Positions 10,541-22,230 of a stretch of DNA of 64,000 nt are shown piece by piece. A program made the position numbers and the translations under genes. Every line of letters begins with the position of its first letter. Positions within the stretch are counted from its first letter, which is position 1. Below the pieces are notes generated by a model. The model worked only from the letters and a program-made list of their open reading frames with translations. It had not been told where the DNA came from and ran no database searches. Source of the stretch: Brachionus plicatilis (taxonomy: Eukaryota; Rotifera; Eurotatoria; Ploima; Brachionidae); NCBI GenBank assembly GCA_010279815.1, contig QEOQ01000651.1, positions 354,587 to 418,586 of the forward strand, written 5' to 3'.

Positions 10541-10836
10541 AATTGATCAAACAAGTGAAATGTTCATTAAATAAAAAAATCAAATTTATTTTTTATTATT
10601 TTACTTGAATATTGTGTTTTCTATTGGAAAAAGAATATGAGATTTTCCAAAGTTTTTATAGAAACAAACCAAGTTTAAAAGTTAAGAAATAATTTATTTA
10701 ATAATTTTAAATTATGTCGAATTCAAGATAAAAATAAATCAGAAATGCATTGCCAAGCACACACACGCTCTATTATGAAAGAGTTATTTAAATTAATTTA
10801 GCGCTTTACAAATATATCCAATTTTTTATAAGGTAT

Positions 10837-10986
10837 ATGGCTCTTAATTTTAAAAGAATTCTTAAAGAAGCTTATAGACACAGAGTTTCCGCTATTTTCG
10901 TCTTGATCGCCTCATCATCCATCTATTACGATTATACTTTAACTCAACAAGAAAAGGCTAAAAAAGCGCAAATTCTACAAAACTAG
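10837..10986 (+). CDS. Small single-pass membrane protein, 49 aa
   Basis: A 49-codon frame beginning MALNFKRILKEAYRHR, then one hydrophobic segment (RVSAIFVLIASSSIYY) and a charged Lys/Gln-rich C-terminus. This layout suits a small inner-mitochondrial-membrane protein, but no family could be named with confidence. The stop codon TAG is immediately followed by GTATTG, and a polypyrimidine tract plus TTTTAG lies 52 nt later, just before the next small frame at 11045. The pair is therefore either one bicistronic spliced message or an operon separated by trans-splicing. The frame is too short for standard ORF cut-offs, but its base composition is coding-like and the start is a clean ATG. Confidence 0.6.
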   Translation: MALNFKRILKEAYRHRVSAIFVLIASSSIYYDYTLTQQEKAKKAQILQN

Positions 10987-11038
10987 GTATTGATCCATCA
11001 CTTTAACCAAATTATCTAACCTTATTCATTTTTTTTAG
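10987..11038 (+). promoter_or_regulatory. Intron, or operon spacer with trans-splice acceptor
   Basis: GTATTG...TTTTTTTTAG, 52 nt, placed between two small reading frames: it begins right after the stop of the first and ends 6 nt before the start codon of the second. It could be a 3'-UTR cis-intron or an outron whose AG accepts a spliced leader. Confidence 0.5.
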
Positions 11039-11044
11039 ATAAAC

Positions 11045-11245
11045 ATGCTCACCGAAAAACAATATCAAAAAGCCTTGAACACTAGGGGACTATCTTATTT
11101 TGTCAGAAAGTCAACTCCGGCTCTTCTGATCACCATTGTCGCCGGCCTCTACACCAAACACTGCGACATTCATGAGAGAGAACGAATGAAATTGTTCTAC
11201 AACAAGAGCAAATTGTTCGGCAATGCCAAAAACCCTCAATATTAA
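11045..11245 (+). CDS. NDUFB1-like (MNLL) complex I accessory subunit
   Basis: A 66-residue protein with one membrane segment (about 25-40, PALLITIVAGLYTK) followed by a charged C-terminal half that contains FYNKSKLFG. Vertebrate NDUFB1, a single-pass supernumerary subunit of mitochondrial complex I of about 58 residues, has the same order: a short N-terminus, one helix ending in a Tyr-containing turn, a basic/acidic stretch, then F(R/Y)NKSxLF. Length and motif agree. The start is the first ATG, 6 nt after a TTTTTTTTAG acceptor. It is closely coupled to the upstream 49-aa gene, which may also be mitochondrial. The 166 bp before the next gene contain an AATAAA. Confidence 0.6.
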   Translation: MLTEKQYQKALNTRGLSYFVRKSTPALLITIVAGLYTKHCDIHERERMKLFYNKSKLFGNAKNPQY

Positions 11246-11411
11246 CCCTAAGCAAAAAAAAATAAATTAAGACTTACTTTCTTTAAATTAATAATAAAAT
11301 TTAAAATAAAAATTTTTTTTAGTTTTTTTTACTTTCCATTAGCGTAAGGTATTAACTCCTTAGTCGAAGTAAAAAGTCCAAATTAGAGCCTAATGATTGA
11401 TGTTCAGATAA

Positions 11412-12719
11412 ATGGGAGAACGCTACCTAAATTGCACAGAACTGAGCAATTTAAGAGAACAGGTCAGAATTGACATTTTCTCATTACTGTGCGCGTCCAA
11501 AGACGGTCTTACCGAATATGAGCTCAAAAAAGACTTTTACCAATTGAACGGAAAGCCCATACCTTATGTTGAACTTGGTCACAACTCACTGAATGATCTG
11601 CTGCAAAAATACGACTTTGTAAAGACACAGAGGCATCGCAATGGACAAACTTGGATCTATTATGCTGTGCCTGACCAGCAAAGTCGTGACTTGGCCGAGC
11701 TGATTGCTGGACAGAAAGACCCGAACAAAGGAATTAGGGAAAAGCACAGAAATTATGAACCATTGCGCAACCAGCACACAAAGAATTGGTCCACTCGGAG
11801 AAATTGTCCAAATTCAAATGCCAGTGGTGCTGTGGTGCCTAGTCATGTGCAAAAAAATATCCAAGACATTCTCCAAAACTCCAAGTCAAACTCCCTTTGG
11901 ATACATGAGTTGGAAATCGAATACAGAAAAAAGACCAGACAAGACCTAAGTGCAGAGATGTATGGCTTTCAGAATGCAAGAAAAATGGTCGAGTCGTTGG
12001 ATCATTTTTGCCATGTTGAGAATGGGCGCGGGACTGATTTTTGTGTTTGCCTTAATATTTCGTCCGAGGAAGAGCAGAAAATAGCTATTGAAAACATAAA
12101 ATGTCTTGTTGACAGCCGAGAAAATGAGGGCATAGCCTTAAGAGAATTGTCCAATTTGTATTGGGAAAAATTTGGCCGAAATTTAGATTTTCGAAAGCTG
12201 GGCTTTTCCAGTCTGCTGCATTTTTTATCAGCTAGATCGTTCAATTATTTCGAATTGATCGAAATAGATAAAAATAATTTTTATATTAAAAAAAAAATAA
12301 TAAATGTAAATGAAAAGACCAATTTGACTACAGACAAACAATTGATTAAAAAATTGATAAAACTTGTGGAAAAAGCTCTAAGAGATCACTGTGATGTTAA
12401 ATTAAGCGAAGAAAAATTTCTCGATTTGTTCGAAAAAGCCCACGGATTCAAGCTAAATCCGGTTGAGTTCGGCTTTGATAAACTTGATGGTCTAGCTTTT
12501 AAATTAAGTAATATTGGGGTGATCCAAGTCGAATTGGACTACAATTTTGACCCGATTTACATGTACCTTTCAAATAGAAGCAATAAAAAATTCGTTTCCT
12601 CAGATTCAGGTACTTCTTTGAACAGCAATGTCCAGCAAGAAGTTGATTACTCAAAAACGACAAAACAATATATTTCAGATGAGAGTGCTCAAAATGAAAA
12701 TATCAACAAAAAAGAAATT
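11412..12719 (+). CDS. TDRD5-like exon 1: four LOTUS repeats
   Basis: Codons 1-436. Each repeat has the winged-helix pattern of a helix, then an L-rich second helix, then a 'GF/GHxSL..LL' turn: LGHNSLNDLLQKYDF, YGFQNARKMVESL, LGFSSLLHFLSA and FGFDKLDGLAFKL. The exon ends at GAAATT|GTAAGT; reading past the donor meets a stop at 12770. GC content is clearly higher than in the flanking introns. Confidence 0.85.
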
Positions 12720-15700
12720 GTAAGTCATTTTTTTTATTTTTTATTTTTAGAAGTTAAAAAAAAATTGTAAAAAATTAATTTAAATAAAAAAAAAACTCAA
12801 AATAAAAGGTAGAAAATTAAAAAATATTATTTTGACAGCTATGGATAAATATAGATTTTCAGGATACAGTTAATATAAGTCTAAAGAAATTAAATTTTAA
12901 AAAATAATTGTGCTTTTTAATTTTTTAAGAATCTAATTTATAAAAAAAACAATAAAAAATAGTACATTTTTTGGATCAATTCTTTAACATTAAATTAAAA
13001 TTAATTTATTGACTTTGAATCCTTAATTGCATGAATTAGATTTTTATTTATTTATTATTTATCCTTAAATGAAAAAGTAGTTTAAAAATTTTCTATTTTA
13101 TTTTTAAAAAAAAACAATAAGCTGATTAGCTATGGATAAGGGAGAAAAAAAATTAATAATTTGAACAAAACAAAAAATTATTTTTATATAAAGGTTAGAT
13201 TTTTAGCATTTTTTTAAAATTCCATATTCAAACAAATTAGTTTTACCTTTTTCAAAAATATTTTTTTTTCAAAATTAAAAATTCAATTTTTTTACTAAAT
13301 TTTTTAATTTAAGTTTTTTTCTTTAATTTAGTAAAGTTAAACAAAAATGACACTATTTTGTAGTGCTAATACTCTGATAAATCTTCAGGGTTCCAAAAAT
13401 AATTGAAAATTTTGACGTATCTCTTATCATAAAAATAACTTTAGTTTGATTAATTTCGAAATTCACTTTTTCAATTTTTCCCACCCACATTTTGATGATC
13501 AAAGCTAATGATAAAGATTTCCAAATCATTTTGCATTATTTTGAAATAATGACTCTAAAATTTCTTATCATAAAATACAAAGTTGGTGTATAAAATGATG
13601 ATTCAGTTATTAATGTGCGTCATTATATGAATCATCTTTTAAAATTCTTGACAAAAAAGCAAAGAGAAAAAATAGGTGATATAATACCAATCTTCCTGTT
13701 CTAAATATTCAAGAATCACAACCAACATTGTTCCTATTTACTACTTAAAATTAAATATTTGGTTCTTACTTAAAATAAAACCTTTATTAGTTCTTTAAAA
13801 AATCATTTATCAAATTAAATGCACCAGTCAATTCAATAACTATTTTTAAATTCAAACTTTTTTAAATGATTTTAAACTGAGGAGAATTTTTTGAATGTTT
13901 TTTATTAAAGTATTAATTTTAAGTTAAGTTTATACAGAACTCAAACAATCTTGTAAAATAAAATTTAATTAAAAATTTGAATTTATTTAAAATATTAATT
14001 AAAATCTTTTGATAAATCACGGTTTCAATATCATGCCAATGGAACTATCCGAACAAGCTCGGATAAATTCTTCTTCATTTAGTCCTTGATCTTTAGCTTT
14101 ATCAATCGGTTTATTAAACAAATTAAATATAATAGTAGCTTTTGATTCCGCAGGCTGTTCATTTTTGTTTGATGCTCCTCTTAATTCATCAACTGCTTTG
14201 ATTATTTGAGTCATTTCTTTCAGATCAACTATTTTATTTCCATTCACATCATAAACTCGAAATAAAAGCTTGTATTGAGTATTTAAGTCACCTTCCAGAT
14301 CGCTCAGTGCATTATAAATTGAGTAAATGTGAGAAATCCTTTATTTTTTTCATCTAGTGCTTTGAATAAATAGTGGCAAAATTTTACTGGGCTACCATTC
14401 GGATACAATTCACAGTATTTTTCTTCCAAAAATTTTTTGCCTAATTTTCCATTCGGACATTCTTCCTAAAAAAATAATTGAAATTTAATATAAATTGGAG
14501 AGAAATGCTCACAATGAATCCTTGATACAATTCATCGATTTTTTCTCGACTAAATTTGGTGTTGTTAAGAAGGAAATCTATGTTTTTATGAGAAATAGTC
14601 TTGGATTTGGAGCCTTTACAACCCATTTTGAAAAAATTTCGGCAATATCTTGGTTTGATTGTTTTTTAATTAATTAGTTTGTGGTAATATTTCTTTCTAT
14701 GATTGCTGAAATTCAATCAAGCGAAAAAAAATTATGAGCAACAAAATATTTCAAGAATTTAATTTTGTGTTGAAATATTCGACTTTTTATCTGCGAAAAA
14801 AAATTTGAAAAAAATTCGAATATAAACATCCATAATTAATTAAGTTACTTCAGAGTTTTACTTTAGCTTTATTGATAGACTATACTGGTATTTTGAGCAA
14901 TTATTACATTAAATTAGCTTTTGTATTAACATTTCTCTCATAATTTGTAACTCTTTTAAGGAGTCTAAAAATATCATATTAAAGAAAGAATTTAAGAACG
15001 AATTTAAAGAATTTTGGAATCAAATTTGGCTCGAGTTTATAAAAAAATAATGGGTATAAGTCCTCTTTGGAATCTGCTTTTTTGAGGAAAATAAATTAAT
15101 TTATTTTAAAAAATGATTAAGACATATTCCTTTATTTTCCAAAAAAATAAAGAGTTAATTACCAACAATTTTGAAAATTTTGTTTTTAATTTTAATCCAA
15201 ATAAATTTTTAAAAAAAAATAGAAAATATAGAATAGAATTGCTAGGAATTTTTCTTTAAATTTAAAATTAAATTTGGATACAAAATTGAGAATGACAAGC
15301 TTCGGCTTTTGTCTCTCTCAACGCTTTTATGGAAATTTAAAATATTAATTATTAGTTATCTTATTAAATGAATTAAATTAATCCTGTCATTCTAAATCAA
15401 TTGGAGATGATAAGAATGAAAATTTGACTGGTCAATTTCAATTCCAGCTTAATATGCTCAACAAAGACCAGTACCCATCCTTTGTTCAGCATTTTCTTAA
15501 AATAATTTGGAAAATCAAAGCAAACAACACTTTTTTCTTTTTACAGATCATTTAAAGTTTTATTTCTTTTTATTTACTGGGAAATTGAATTATAGGAAAA
15601 CTTTGGTTTGTAACAGGAAAATGATATTTCATTTCTAAAAATAAATTAAAATTAGATCCGAAAGAAAATTTTTAAAATCTTTAAATAGCTTCTGCAAAAA

Positions 15701-18700
15701 TAAAACATTTTCTCTGAAATTTTTGAGTCAAGTTATGACTTTGGCATAAACTTATAACTTTGAAATAAGTTTGTGCAAAACATTTTAAAATTTTACCAAT
15801 TTTTTTCAATTTGTAAAAAATTCGATCTGTAATTCCTAAAAAGGATAAGAAAAATTGTTGCATTAACCTGACAATTACATGCAAGATGCTTGTTAATTAA
15901 CTTCAATTAAGTATTTAAATAATAAAGATTTACAGAGTTGTTTCGGAATAAAAAAAAAATGAAAATTTTTATATAACTTATTGCATTTTAAAACCAATTT
16001 TTGTATTTTCATATTATGAAATATTTTTTTTACTTTATGATGATTTTTGTTTGATTCTTATAAAATTACAAGGAATAAAAATAAAGTTTTGTGTTATCAA
16101 AATGGTGGCATTCTAGTTAAATTTCAAATTTTTTAGACCTTGAATCAAAAAAATATGATAATTTACTTTTTCAGAAATTTTTATTATTCAAGAATTTAAA
16201 TCGTCTATTAATTAGATTTTTATTTTGAAAAAATTTTGAATTTTTAAATCATGAAAAAATGCGGGTTTTTATGAGATTTATTTTTATTTTGGAAAAAAAA
16301 TTTTAAATTCCTTTAAACTAAAGATAGTCATAAACTTATAATATTATTTTATCTAAAAGCTAAAAAATTGAATAAATGTTTCAATTTGGAATTGTCTTAT
16401 TAGCAAAGAAATTTTCCTTTTTTCGATCAACTAAGGAATACAATTTCTGTAGAATTCGATGTTTCATGATTTCAATTATTAATTTTTGATCAATTTTTTG
16501 ATAGCTGGTCACATTATGATATAAAAGTACTTTTTAAATATCTCGATCTGCAAAATTTTGATTATAAAATTTACCTAAAAATTTTTACAATTTAATTAAA
16601 TGATTTTTTTAGTAATTTTTTTGATCAAGAATAATGCTAATATGAAATAGTATTATTATAGTCAAGATTCTTAGTATAAAATTTTACAAACATTTTTAAA
16701 AAAATGCGAGTATTATTAAAAACCATTGAAATTGAGTTTGAATCAAAAAAAAAACATATTTTCAAATTAATTAATTCAAGATTAATAGATTAAAATAATT
16801 TTTCAGATTTTAAAATTAGAAAATGAAAGATAATTCTAATTTATCAACTAAGTGTAAATTTTCTTACCAAATTATTATTAATTAAAATATTTTGTTTGTT
16901 TTTATATTTAATCAAATAATTTTGTTCAACATATTTTATTAATTTTTTTTTTTATTTTTTCTATTTTTGAAATTCAAAACAAATATAATTCAGTAATCAA
17001 GAAATTAGCTTTTAATCATGTGACTAACTTAATAATTATATAATTTTTACTTGTCCTTAACTACTCTTTCTTATTTCCTCTTATTATTAATTTTTTCTAA
17101 TACCTAAGAGGTGTTTTCTAATAAAAATATAATTAACTAAAAATTTTATTTGGATAAAAAATATGACTTATAGGTCACAGATTGATCAACCCAAATTTTC
17201 GTTGATATCTTGATTTTCTTTAAATTTTGTACCATTAAAAAATGATTAAGAGAGCCAAATAAGTGGTAGTCTGAAGGTGCCAAGTTTGATTTATTTCTGT
17301 AAATACTCCAAAAAATTTTTTACTATTTTTTTATTTGTTTCAACTTACAAGTATCTATCAAAATTTTCTTCAATCTAATCAAATTTTAATTTTACTTTTT
17401 TTTACGTATATCTATTATTTCTTTTAAAATTAAATATTTATTTTGTCGAAAAAAATATAAATAAGTTTTGTCAATCAAAATATTTTTTTTTAATTTTTCT
17501 AAAGGAATTGCTTAAATGGAGAAAAAACCATGCCGAATTTATACAAGAATTCATTTTCTACGAAGACAGAATGTCCTATGAAGAAATCCATAAAAAAATT
17601 CTAATCAAACAAGAGCATGAAATAATTGTTTCTAATGTAAAAAATCCAAGCAATTTCCACATCCAACTTTTTGAAAATATTGACAGCATAAACAAGCTAA
17701 TGGATGATTTAGAAAAAATCTACTACGGAATTGGAAGTGATTATTATAACATGGGCGAAGAATATGTACAAGTTGGCAAAATATGCGTAGCCCTGTTTGA
17801 GAAAGGAGAAGACTGGCATCGATGTCGTATAATCGGTGTGGACATGAAGCACAAAATGGTCCAAGTTGAATACATAGATTACGGTGGTGACGCCTGGATG
17901 CCGATAAACAGCTTAAAATTTTTACTAAAAGACTTCAGCGAATTACCACCACAAGCGATTGATGCATGCTGCTCACGAGTCAGACCTCGTCCTGATCACT
18001 TATGGAGAAAAGATGTCATAAACTACATGCTCAATAGATTTGTAAATAAAAAATTAGTGGCCAAAGTGTCCGGTATTCGGGATCGAAGTTTTTCCTTGGA
18101 GCTTTTCGACAAAACTTTGGTTGAAAGTAATGGAAGACCATCTGGAACAATGATAAATTTAAATCAGCGTTTTGTTGTTGATGGTTATGCTGATTTTTAC
18201 GATGAGGAAAGTGATAAAAAAGTATTATTTATTTTTTTTATTTTATTATTGTGCCGGTCATGATCATGATTTTGACTCAAAAGCTTTCTTTTTTGAAATT
18301 TTTGATCAGTTAAAATAACTTTTAAAAAGATGTATCATTTGCTACAATTTACAGAACATTTTTTGATATTTCAGAACTTAAGCTTTGGAATTTTTAATAT
18401 TTTATTTTTGTTTTTTGTTTCAAAATTCACAATGCCAAAATTTTAAAGAATAGACAAATTAGATTTAATTGAATTTATTTGTTAATGTGCAAATTAAAAA
18501 AAGGAAAAAAAAACTTTTTAAAATTCGTTTAAATGAGTGAGACATTAAATGTCAAAGAATTAACTTCAAACCTTCATTTAATACAAATAACTCATAAAGC
18601 ATTATTATAAATCGAAATTAGATAAATTCTATAATAATTTAACTTTAATATTAAAATATTGATCTATTACTTTATTACAAAATTACGTTTTTTCTTCGTA

Positions 18701-21365
18701 TCTTAAAAATTTTTTTTTTGAATAATCTTTGATTTAACTTGTCTAATTTAATTGATTTATTTTGATAATATTTAAGCTTTTTTTTACAAGTGGCTTTTCT
18801 GATAAATTTAATTTGATCGTTTACCAGGTGTAAAACCTATATACAAGTAAAGTGTCAAGGGTTTGAACCCCGCTGAGGTTGAAAATGATCCAAATGTCTC
18901 TGCAGTACTAGATGCGTGCTTAAACCTCTATAATTACCACAGAAATTTACCCGATTTTTTTCTCTAATTCTTTTAGAGGTAATTTTTTTTTCAATGTTTT
19001 AAACTAAAACGAATTGAAGAGGTGAAAATTTTAAATCAAAAATGAAAAAAATTAAAAGAATATAAAAACACTCTCAATATCAATAGCTCCCTAAATTACC
19101 AGAACATATTTTGATTTTTGGACCTTGATGATGAAAATCGGTAAAAAACATAATCTTCAAAAGTTGTCACCCTTTTAACACATTTAAGCTTTAACACATC
19201 TTTCTATATTTATAAAACTATATATTAAACTTATAAACTGTTATTCTGAAGAAGCTTTGGTAAAGATAAACGCATAAATAATTATTCATGCTGTTCATAA
19301 AAATATTTTCTCAATTCTGTAATATTTTCTAAGAATATCATAAACTGCAATTATGATAAAATTTGTTTAATCTTTAATATATTTTATTTTATAAAAAATA
19401 CGATTAATTTAATTTCTAATTAAAGTATTTATTAAAACAGAGTTGTTTAAAAGTCCCAAAATAAAGTCGAAGTAATAAATAAAAAGTCCAAGTCCGGACT
19501 TATGAATTTTTAAAAAATAAAAAGTCGGAACAACAGTAGTTTTTCGCCGTTCAAGCTGGTAAATTTGGCCGCCAAGTTAAAGTCAAAGTCACTGAAATAA
19601 AAGTCTTTGGCTCGGACTTAAAAAAAAATCTATAAAAATCCAGACTTGGACTTAACTTAAGACTTGTGAATTTTAAACAACTCTGGATTAAAATATATTT
19701 TCGAAATTGAAAGGCGACTTGAAGTTCATGATCATAATCAAATGATCAAAATTTGATTGATTAAAATCTTTGAAAAAAATAAAAAAATTAGCTTTTTTAA
19801 ATTATTTTAAAATTAAACATAAGATGTTTATTATTTTAATTAAAAAAAAATAACTTTTTTACAACTAATCTTTAATTGATTCTTTTCAAATCTTTATTTG
19901 AAAACTTTAAAATCCAAATTAAGGTATCTAAATTTAGGCTTTAAATGATATTTTAATATTAATTAAAATATATTACAACGAAACATTTATGTATTGCAAA
20001 TATTCAAAAAAATTGATTCAGATTTTATTCTATTTTTAATTCAGATAAAAATCCATATAATTTTCTATCTATTTAAAGATTAAACAGATAATTTTTAAAA
20101 AAGTTTAGTAATTAATTATTAAAAAATTGATAAAAATACTTTTTATTTAAATTAAAAACTTTGATTTGAAATTTACATTTGATCATGAACTTCAATTTGC
20201 CAAATTTAAAGTCAATTTTTATAATTTTTATTCTTTGTAATCGAATCTGATCGATTTTAGAGACTAGTATAAAATATGAGCGAGAAATTTTACCAGAAAT
20301 GTTTAAAAGTCCCAAATTAAAGGCAGAAGTATTGCAATTAAAACCCTCTAAATTATAATGATTAAATCAACACTAAATTATTAAATTTTAAATACATTAA
20401 ATTTTTTTTTTATTAATTTTCTTTGAATTTAGTGTATATTACTTAAAAATCAAGTAATTTTTAAGTCAAAATTAATATTTTATTTTCAAACTGGATTTTA
20501 AATTTTTAAAGTAAAAGTTATGATCATTTAATTTATCATTTTCGTTAAAAGTTAAATAAATTTTTAATAAATTTGTTTTAAGTTTATTAAGTTTAATGCT
20601 TGGAAGGAACAATATGAGCTTAATGAATTGGAAGTAATGTTTAGTAAAAAGAGTTTGGCTGAGAGTGAGTTGTCGACTACCAGCGCGAATAAAAAAAGTC
20701 CCAAAGAAAGCATTAAGTCAGACAGTTCAGTCAATATCAAAGTCGAATACAAACTTGTGGATGAAATGAACAACGATTCTATTCTTAAAGAAAAGTGTGT
20801 AAATATTTCAATTGAGGAGCAGGAATACAAGCTCAATTTGATCTGGCTGGACAAAAAAACTTTTGTCCATTTGAGCCAAGTGCTCGACTTATTAAGATAC
20901 AATGAAGAATTTTTTCTTAGTTTTTTAAGTAATGAACAATTTTATAAAATGTTTGCTCAAAATAAGGAGGATATTTTTATTACAAAATTTTTAAATAAGA
21001 GCCAAAATTTGCCCATATTTAACTGGTTGAGTTTCACCTTAGGTCTCGATTTAAATGACCAAAATGAGACCTTTTTTGTGGTGTATGAAAATTTAGGCAA
21101 AATGGTAAAAAAAATTTGCTCACCATCATTAAGTAAACTTGTTGATGAGGCGTTTAATACTAAAAAAAAAATAAAACGACTAACTTCATCTGTAGAATTG
21201 AATCGCAAAGTTTCCTTTTTTGATAAACAGATTGATTTATTGAATAAACAGATAATGGAGGAAAATGATAAGAATTCTATTGAAAATCAACAAGCCATTG
21301 TTCTATTGAACACATTTTTGGAGACAAAAAATGCTGTCTTGAATATTATAGACAATTTGTATTAA
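11412..21365 (+). CDS. TDRD5: TDRD5-like LOTUS and Tudor domain protein (three exons)
   Basis: Three exons join in phase 0: 11412-12719, 17505-18221 and 20583-21365 (the last acceptor could instead be at 20591). The product is about 935 residues. Four LOTUS/OST-HTH repeats are visible at about 12-86, 141-215, 221-292 and 310-386, then one extended Tudor domain at about 490-650, whose core VQVEYIDYGGDAW carries the aromatic/acidic pocket residues. A C-terminal region without a named domain follows. LOTUS-plus-Tudor architecture is that of TDRD5 (Tejas) and TDRD7 (Tapas); one Tudor domain favours TDRD5. Known members act in germ granules, with LOTUS binding the Vasa helicase and Tudor binding methylarginines of Piwi proteins, and support piRNA production. 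The 4.8-kb and 2.4-kb introns are unusual for this window, and an antisense gene lies in the first. Confidence 0.8.
12720..13990 (+). other. TDRD5-like intron 1, left part
   Basis: Very AT-rich. No exon, tRNA or recognisable transposon is seen before the antisense EF-hand gene. Confidence 0.5.
14017..14626 (-). pseudogene. Recoverin/NCS-like EF-hand protein with one frame break, nested in an intron
   Basis: Exon 1 (14626-14513) starts MGCKGSKSK, with Gly2 and a basic/Ser context typical of N-myristoylation in neuronal calcium sensors. A 47-nt intron (14512-14466, GTGAGC...TTTTAG) follows in phase 0. Exon 2 reads PNGSPVKFCHYLFKALDEKN through a degenerate second EF-hand. Around 14306-14330 the frame shifts by one base: the original frame ends at TGA (14304-14306), while the continuation ALSDLEGDLNTQYKLLF and an EF-hand loop DVNGNKIVDLKE lie in another frame and reach a stop at 14017. 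Total size would fit the 190-residue family norm. Either it is a pseudogene or the assembly lacks one base. The fourth EF-hand is also atypical. It lies on the strand opposite the host TDRD5-like gene. Confidence 0.65.
14680..17490 (+). other. TDRD5-like intron 1, right part
   Basis: About 2.8 kb of AT-rich sequence between the antisense EF-hand gene and exon 2. I found no frame with domain-like sequence, no clear inverted repeat and no SINE. The acceptor TTTTTCTAAAG lies at 17494-17504. Confidence 0.5.
17505..18221 (+). CDS. TDRD5-like exon 2: extended Tudor domain
   Basis: 239 codons in phase 0 after acceptor CTAAAG. It reads FHIQLFENIDSINKLMDDLE, the lead-in SN-like part typical of extended Tudor domains, then YVQVGKICVALFEKGEDWHR, then VEYIDYGGD, and a PPQAIDACCSRVRP segment that matches the family's 'LPPQAI.C.L..I.P' pattern. 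The donor is AAAAAA|GTATTA at 18222. Confidence 0.85.
18222..18817 (+). other. TDRD5-like intron 2, left part, with a GGCAATGTG-family fragment
   Basis: The 18328-18436 portion (CAATTTACAGAACATTTTTT to CACAATGCC) matches the right arm of the element at 57075-57557. The rest is featureless AT-rich intron. Confidence 0.55.
18818..18960 (+). repeat. tRNA-derived SINE copy
   Basis: A B-box-like GGGTTTGAACCCC lies at 18859-18871, followed by CCGCTGAGGTTGAAAATGAT, CTCTGCAGTAC and GTGCTTAAACC. The same order (B box, CCGCTGAGG, CTGTGCAATAC) occurs in the clearer copy at 45830-46000. The A box here is degenerate. It sits within the second intron of the TDRD5-like gene. Confidence 0.6.
19438..19685. 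mobile_element. hAT-like MITE (CAGAGTTG family)
   Basis: Ends CAGAGTTGTTTAAAAGTCC and TTTAAACAACTCTG. Flanking 8-mers TATTAAAA (19430-19437) and GATTAAAA (19686-19693) match at 7 of 8. The interior carries AAGTC/GACTT repeats and a GC-richer core. It lies in the TDRD5-like intron 2. Confidence 0.8.
19694..20582 (+). other. TDRD5-like intron 2, right part
   Basis: AT-rich; no feature supported apart from the candidate acceptors TTTTAAG at 20582 and TTAAG at 20591. Confidence 0.5.
20583..21365 (+). CDS. TDRD5-like exon 3: C-terminal region
   Basis: Continues in phase 0 as FIKFNAWKEQYELNELEVMF, then a Ser/Lys-rich linker and a predicted helical region (LDKKTFVHLSQVLDLL and LNWLSFTLGLDL-like segments), ending IIDNLY with a stop at 21363-21365. 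No named domain is recognised. The frame's higher GC, its length, and the phase match to exon 2 support assignment to the same gene. A polyadenylation-like AATAAA follows at about 21496. Confidence 0.7.
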   Translation, partial: FIKFNAWKEQYELNELEVMFSKKSLAESELSTTSANKKSPKESIKSDSSVNIKVEYKLVDEMNNDSILKEKCVNISIEEQEYKLNLIWLDKKTFVHLSQVLDLLRYNEEFFLSFLSNEQFYKMFAQNKEDIFITKFLNKSQNLPIFNWLSFTLGLDLNDQNETFFVVYENLGKMVKKICSPSLSKLVDEAFNTKKKIKRLTSSVELNRKVSFFDKQIDLLNKQIMEENDKNSIENQQAIVLLNTFLETKNAVLNIIDNLY

Positions 21366-22230
21366 TTTGCGATTTTATATATATAAAAAAAGTTTTTGTT
21401 TTTTCTCTTTTTTGTTGTTGTTGATTTAGTTGCATGCCTGACAAGTTTTGTTGTTTTTTTTTCTAAGTTAAAATAATTTTGAACAATTTGTTTATAAATA
21501 AAACCTTGATGATTAAAAATACTATTTGTTTATTTATTCTAGTATTAAAAAATGAATCAAAATTAAAGTCTATTAAATTAATTCAGAGGGTTACAAAACT
21601 AAATTGGTAACACATAACTATTCAGTTTGGTCATTTCACACGGTTTTTCGTAATGCTATTCCTTACAAGAATAAGAAATCTTTTTTTCATTTTCAAATTA
21701 ATTCTGAGCATTCTTTGAACCACTTATTAAATTAAATGTTTAAATTATTTTTTATGTATTTAAAATATATTTAAAATAATATTTTTTGTCAGATTTGTGT
21801 CAAATTAATAAAAATGGTGTAAATATTAGTTTAGTGAACTTTTTTAATATTTATTCGAAAACACATAAAATTGCTTAAAAACTAGCATATTTATGTATAA
21901 ATAATTGTCATGCCAATTAATGGGTGACACAAGCAAGTTTTGTTCCTATTTTTTCATGGTACTCCTATCTGTCTATAATTTTTTTTAAACGTGAGTTATC
22001 ACAGTTTGAGGGTTTATTTTGAAACTGTATGGATTTGTATTTAGAATAATTAAGGCGATTTTTCCTTTTTTGTTTTTTATTCCGGGATTTGTGTAGTTCT
22101 TTGATGTAAATATCTTTTTTGATTCGAAAGGTAATTTAGCCATAATGTGTTTTGAGAACTTTAAGCCAAGCTGATGATTTTGTCTAACAAGAAATGGTCT
22201 AACAAATTCAAAGTATTATTTAGAAATATT
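21366..22230. other. Intergenic, mostly unassigned
   Basis: T-rich sequence after the TDRD5-like gene. A GGTTACAAAAC...TTGGTAACACA palindrome and CAGTTTGGTCATTTCACACGG near 21590-21640 resemble words of the GGTCAC element family, but no boundaries could be drawn. Confidence 0.4.

Noticed and set aside
20564..21208. Minus-strand frames in the third TDRD5-like exon
   Set aside because: Shadows of the coding frame; no domain sequence, and the plus frame is phase-matched to the upstream exon.
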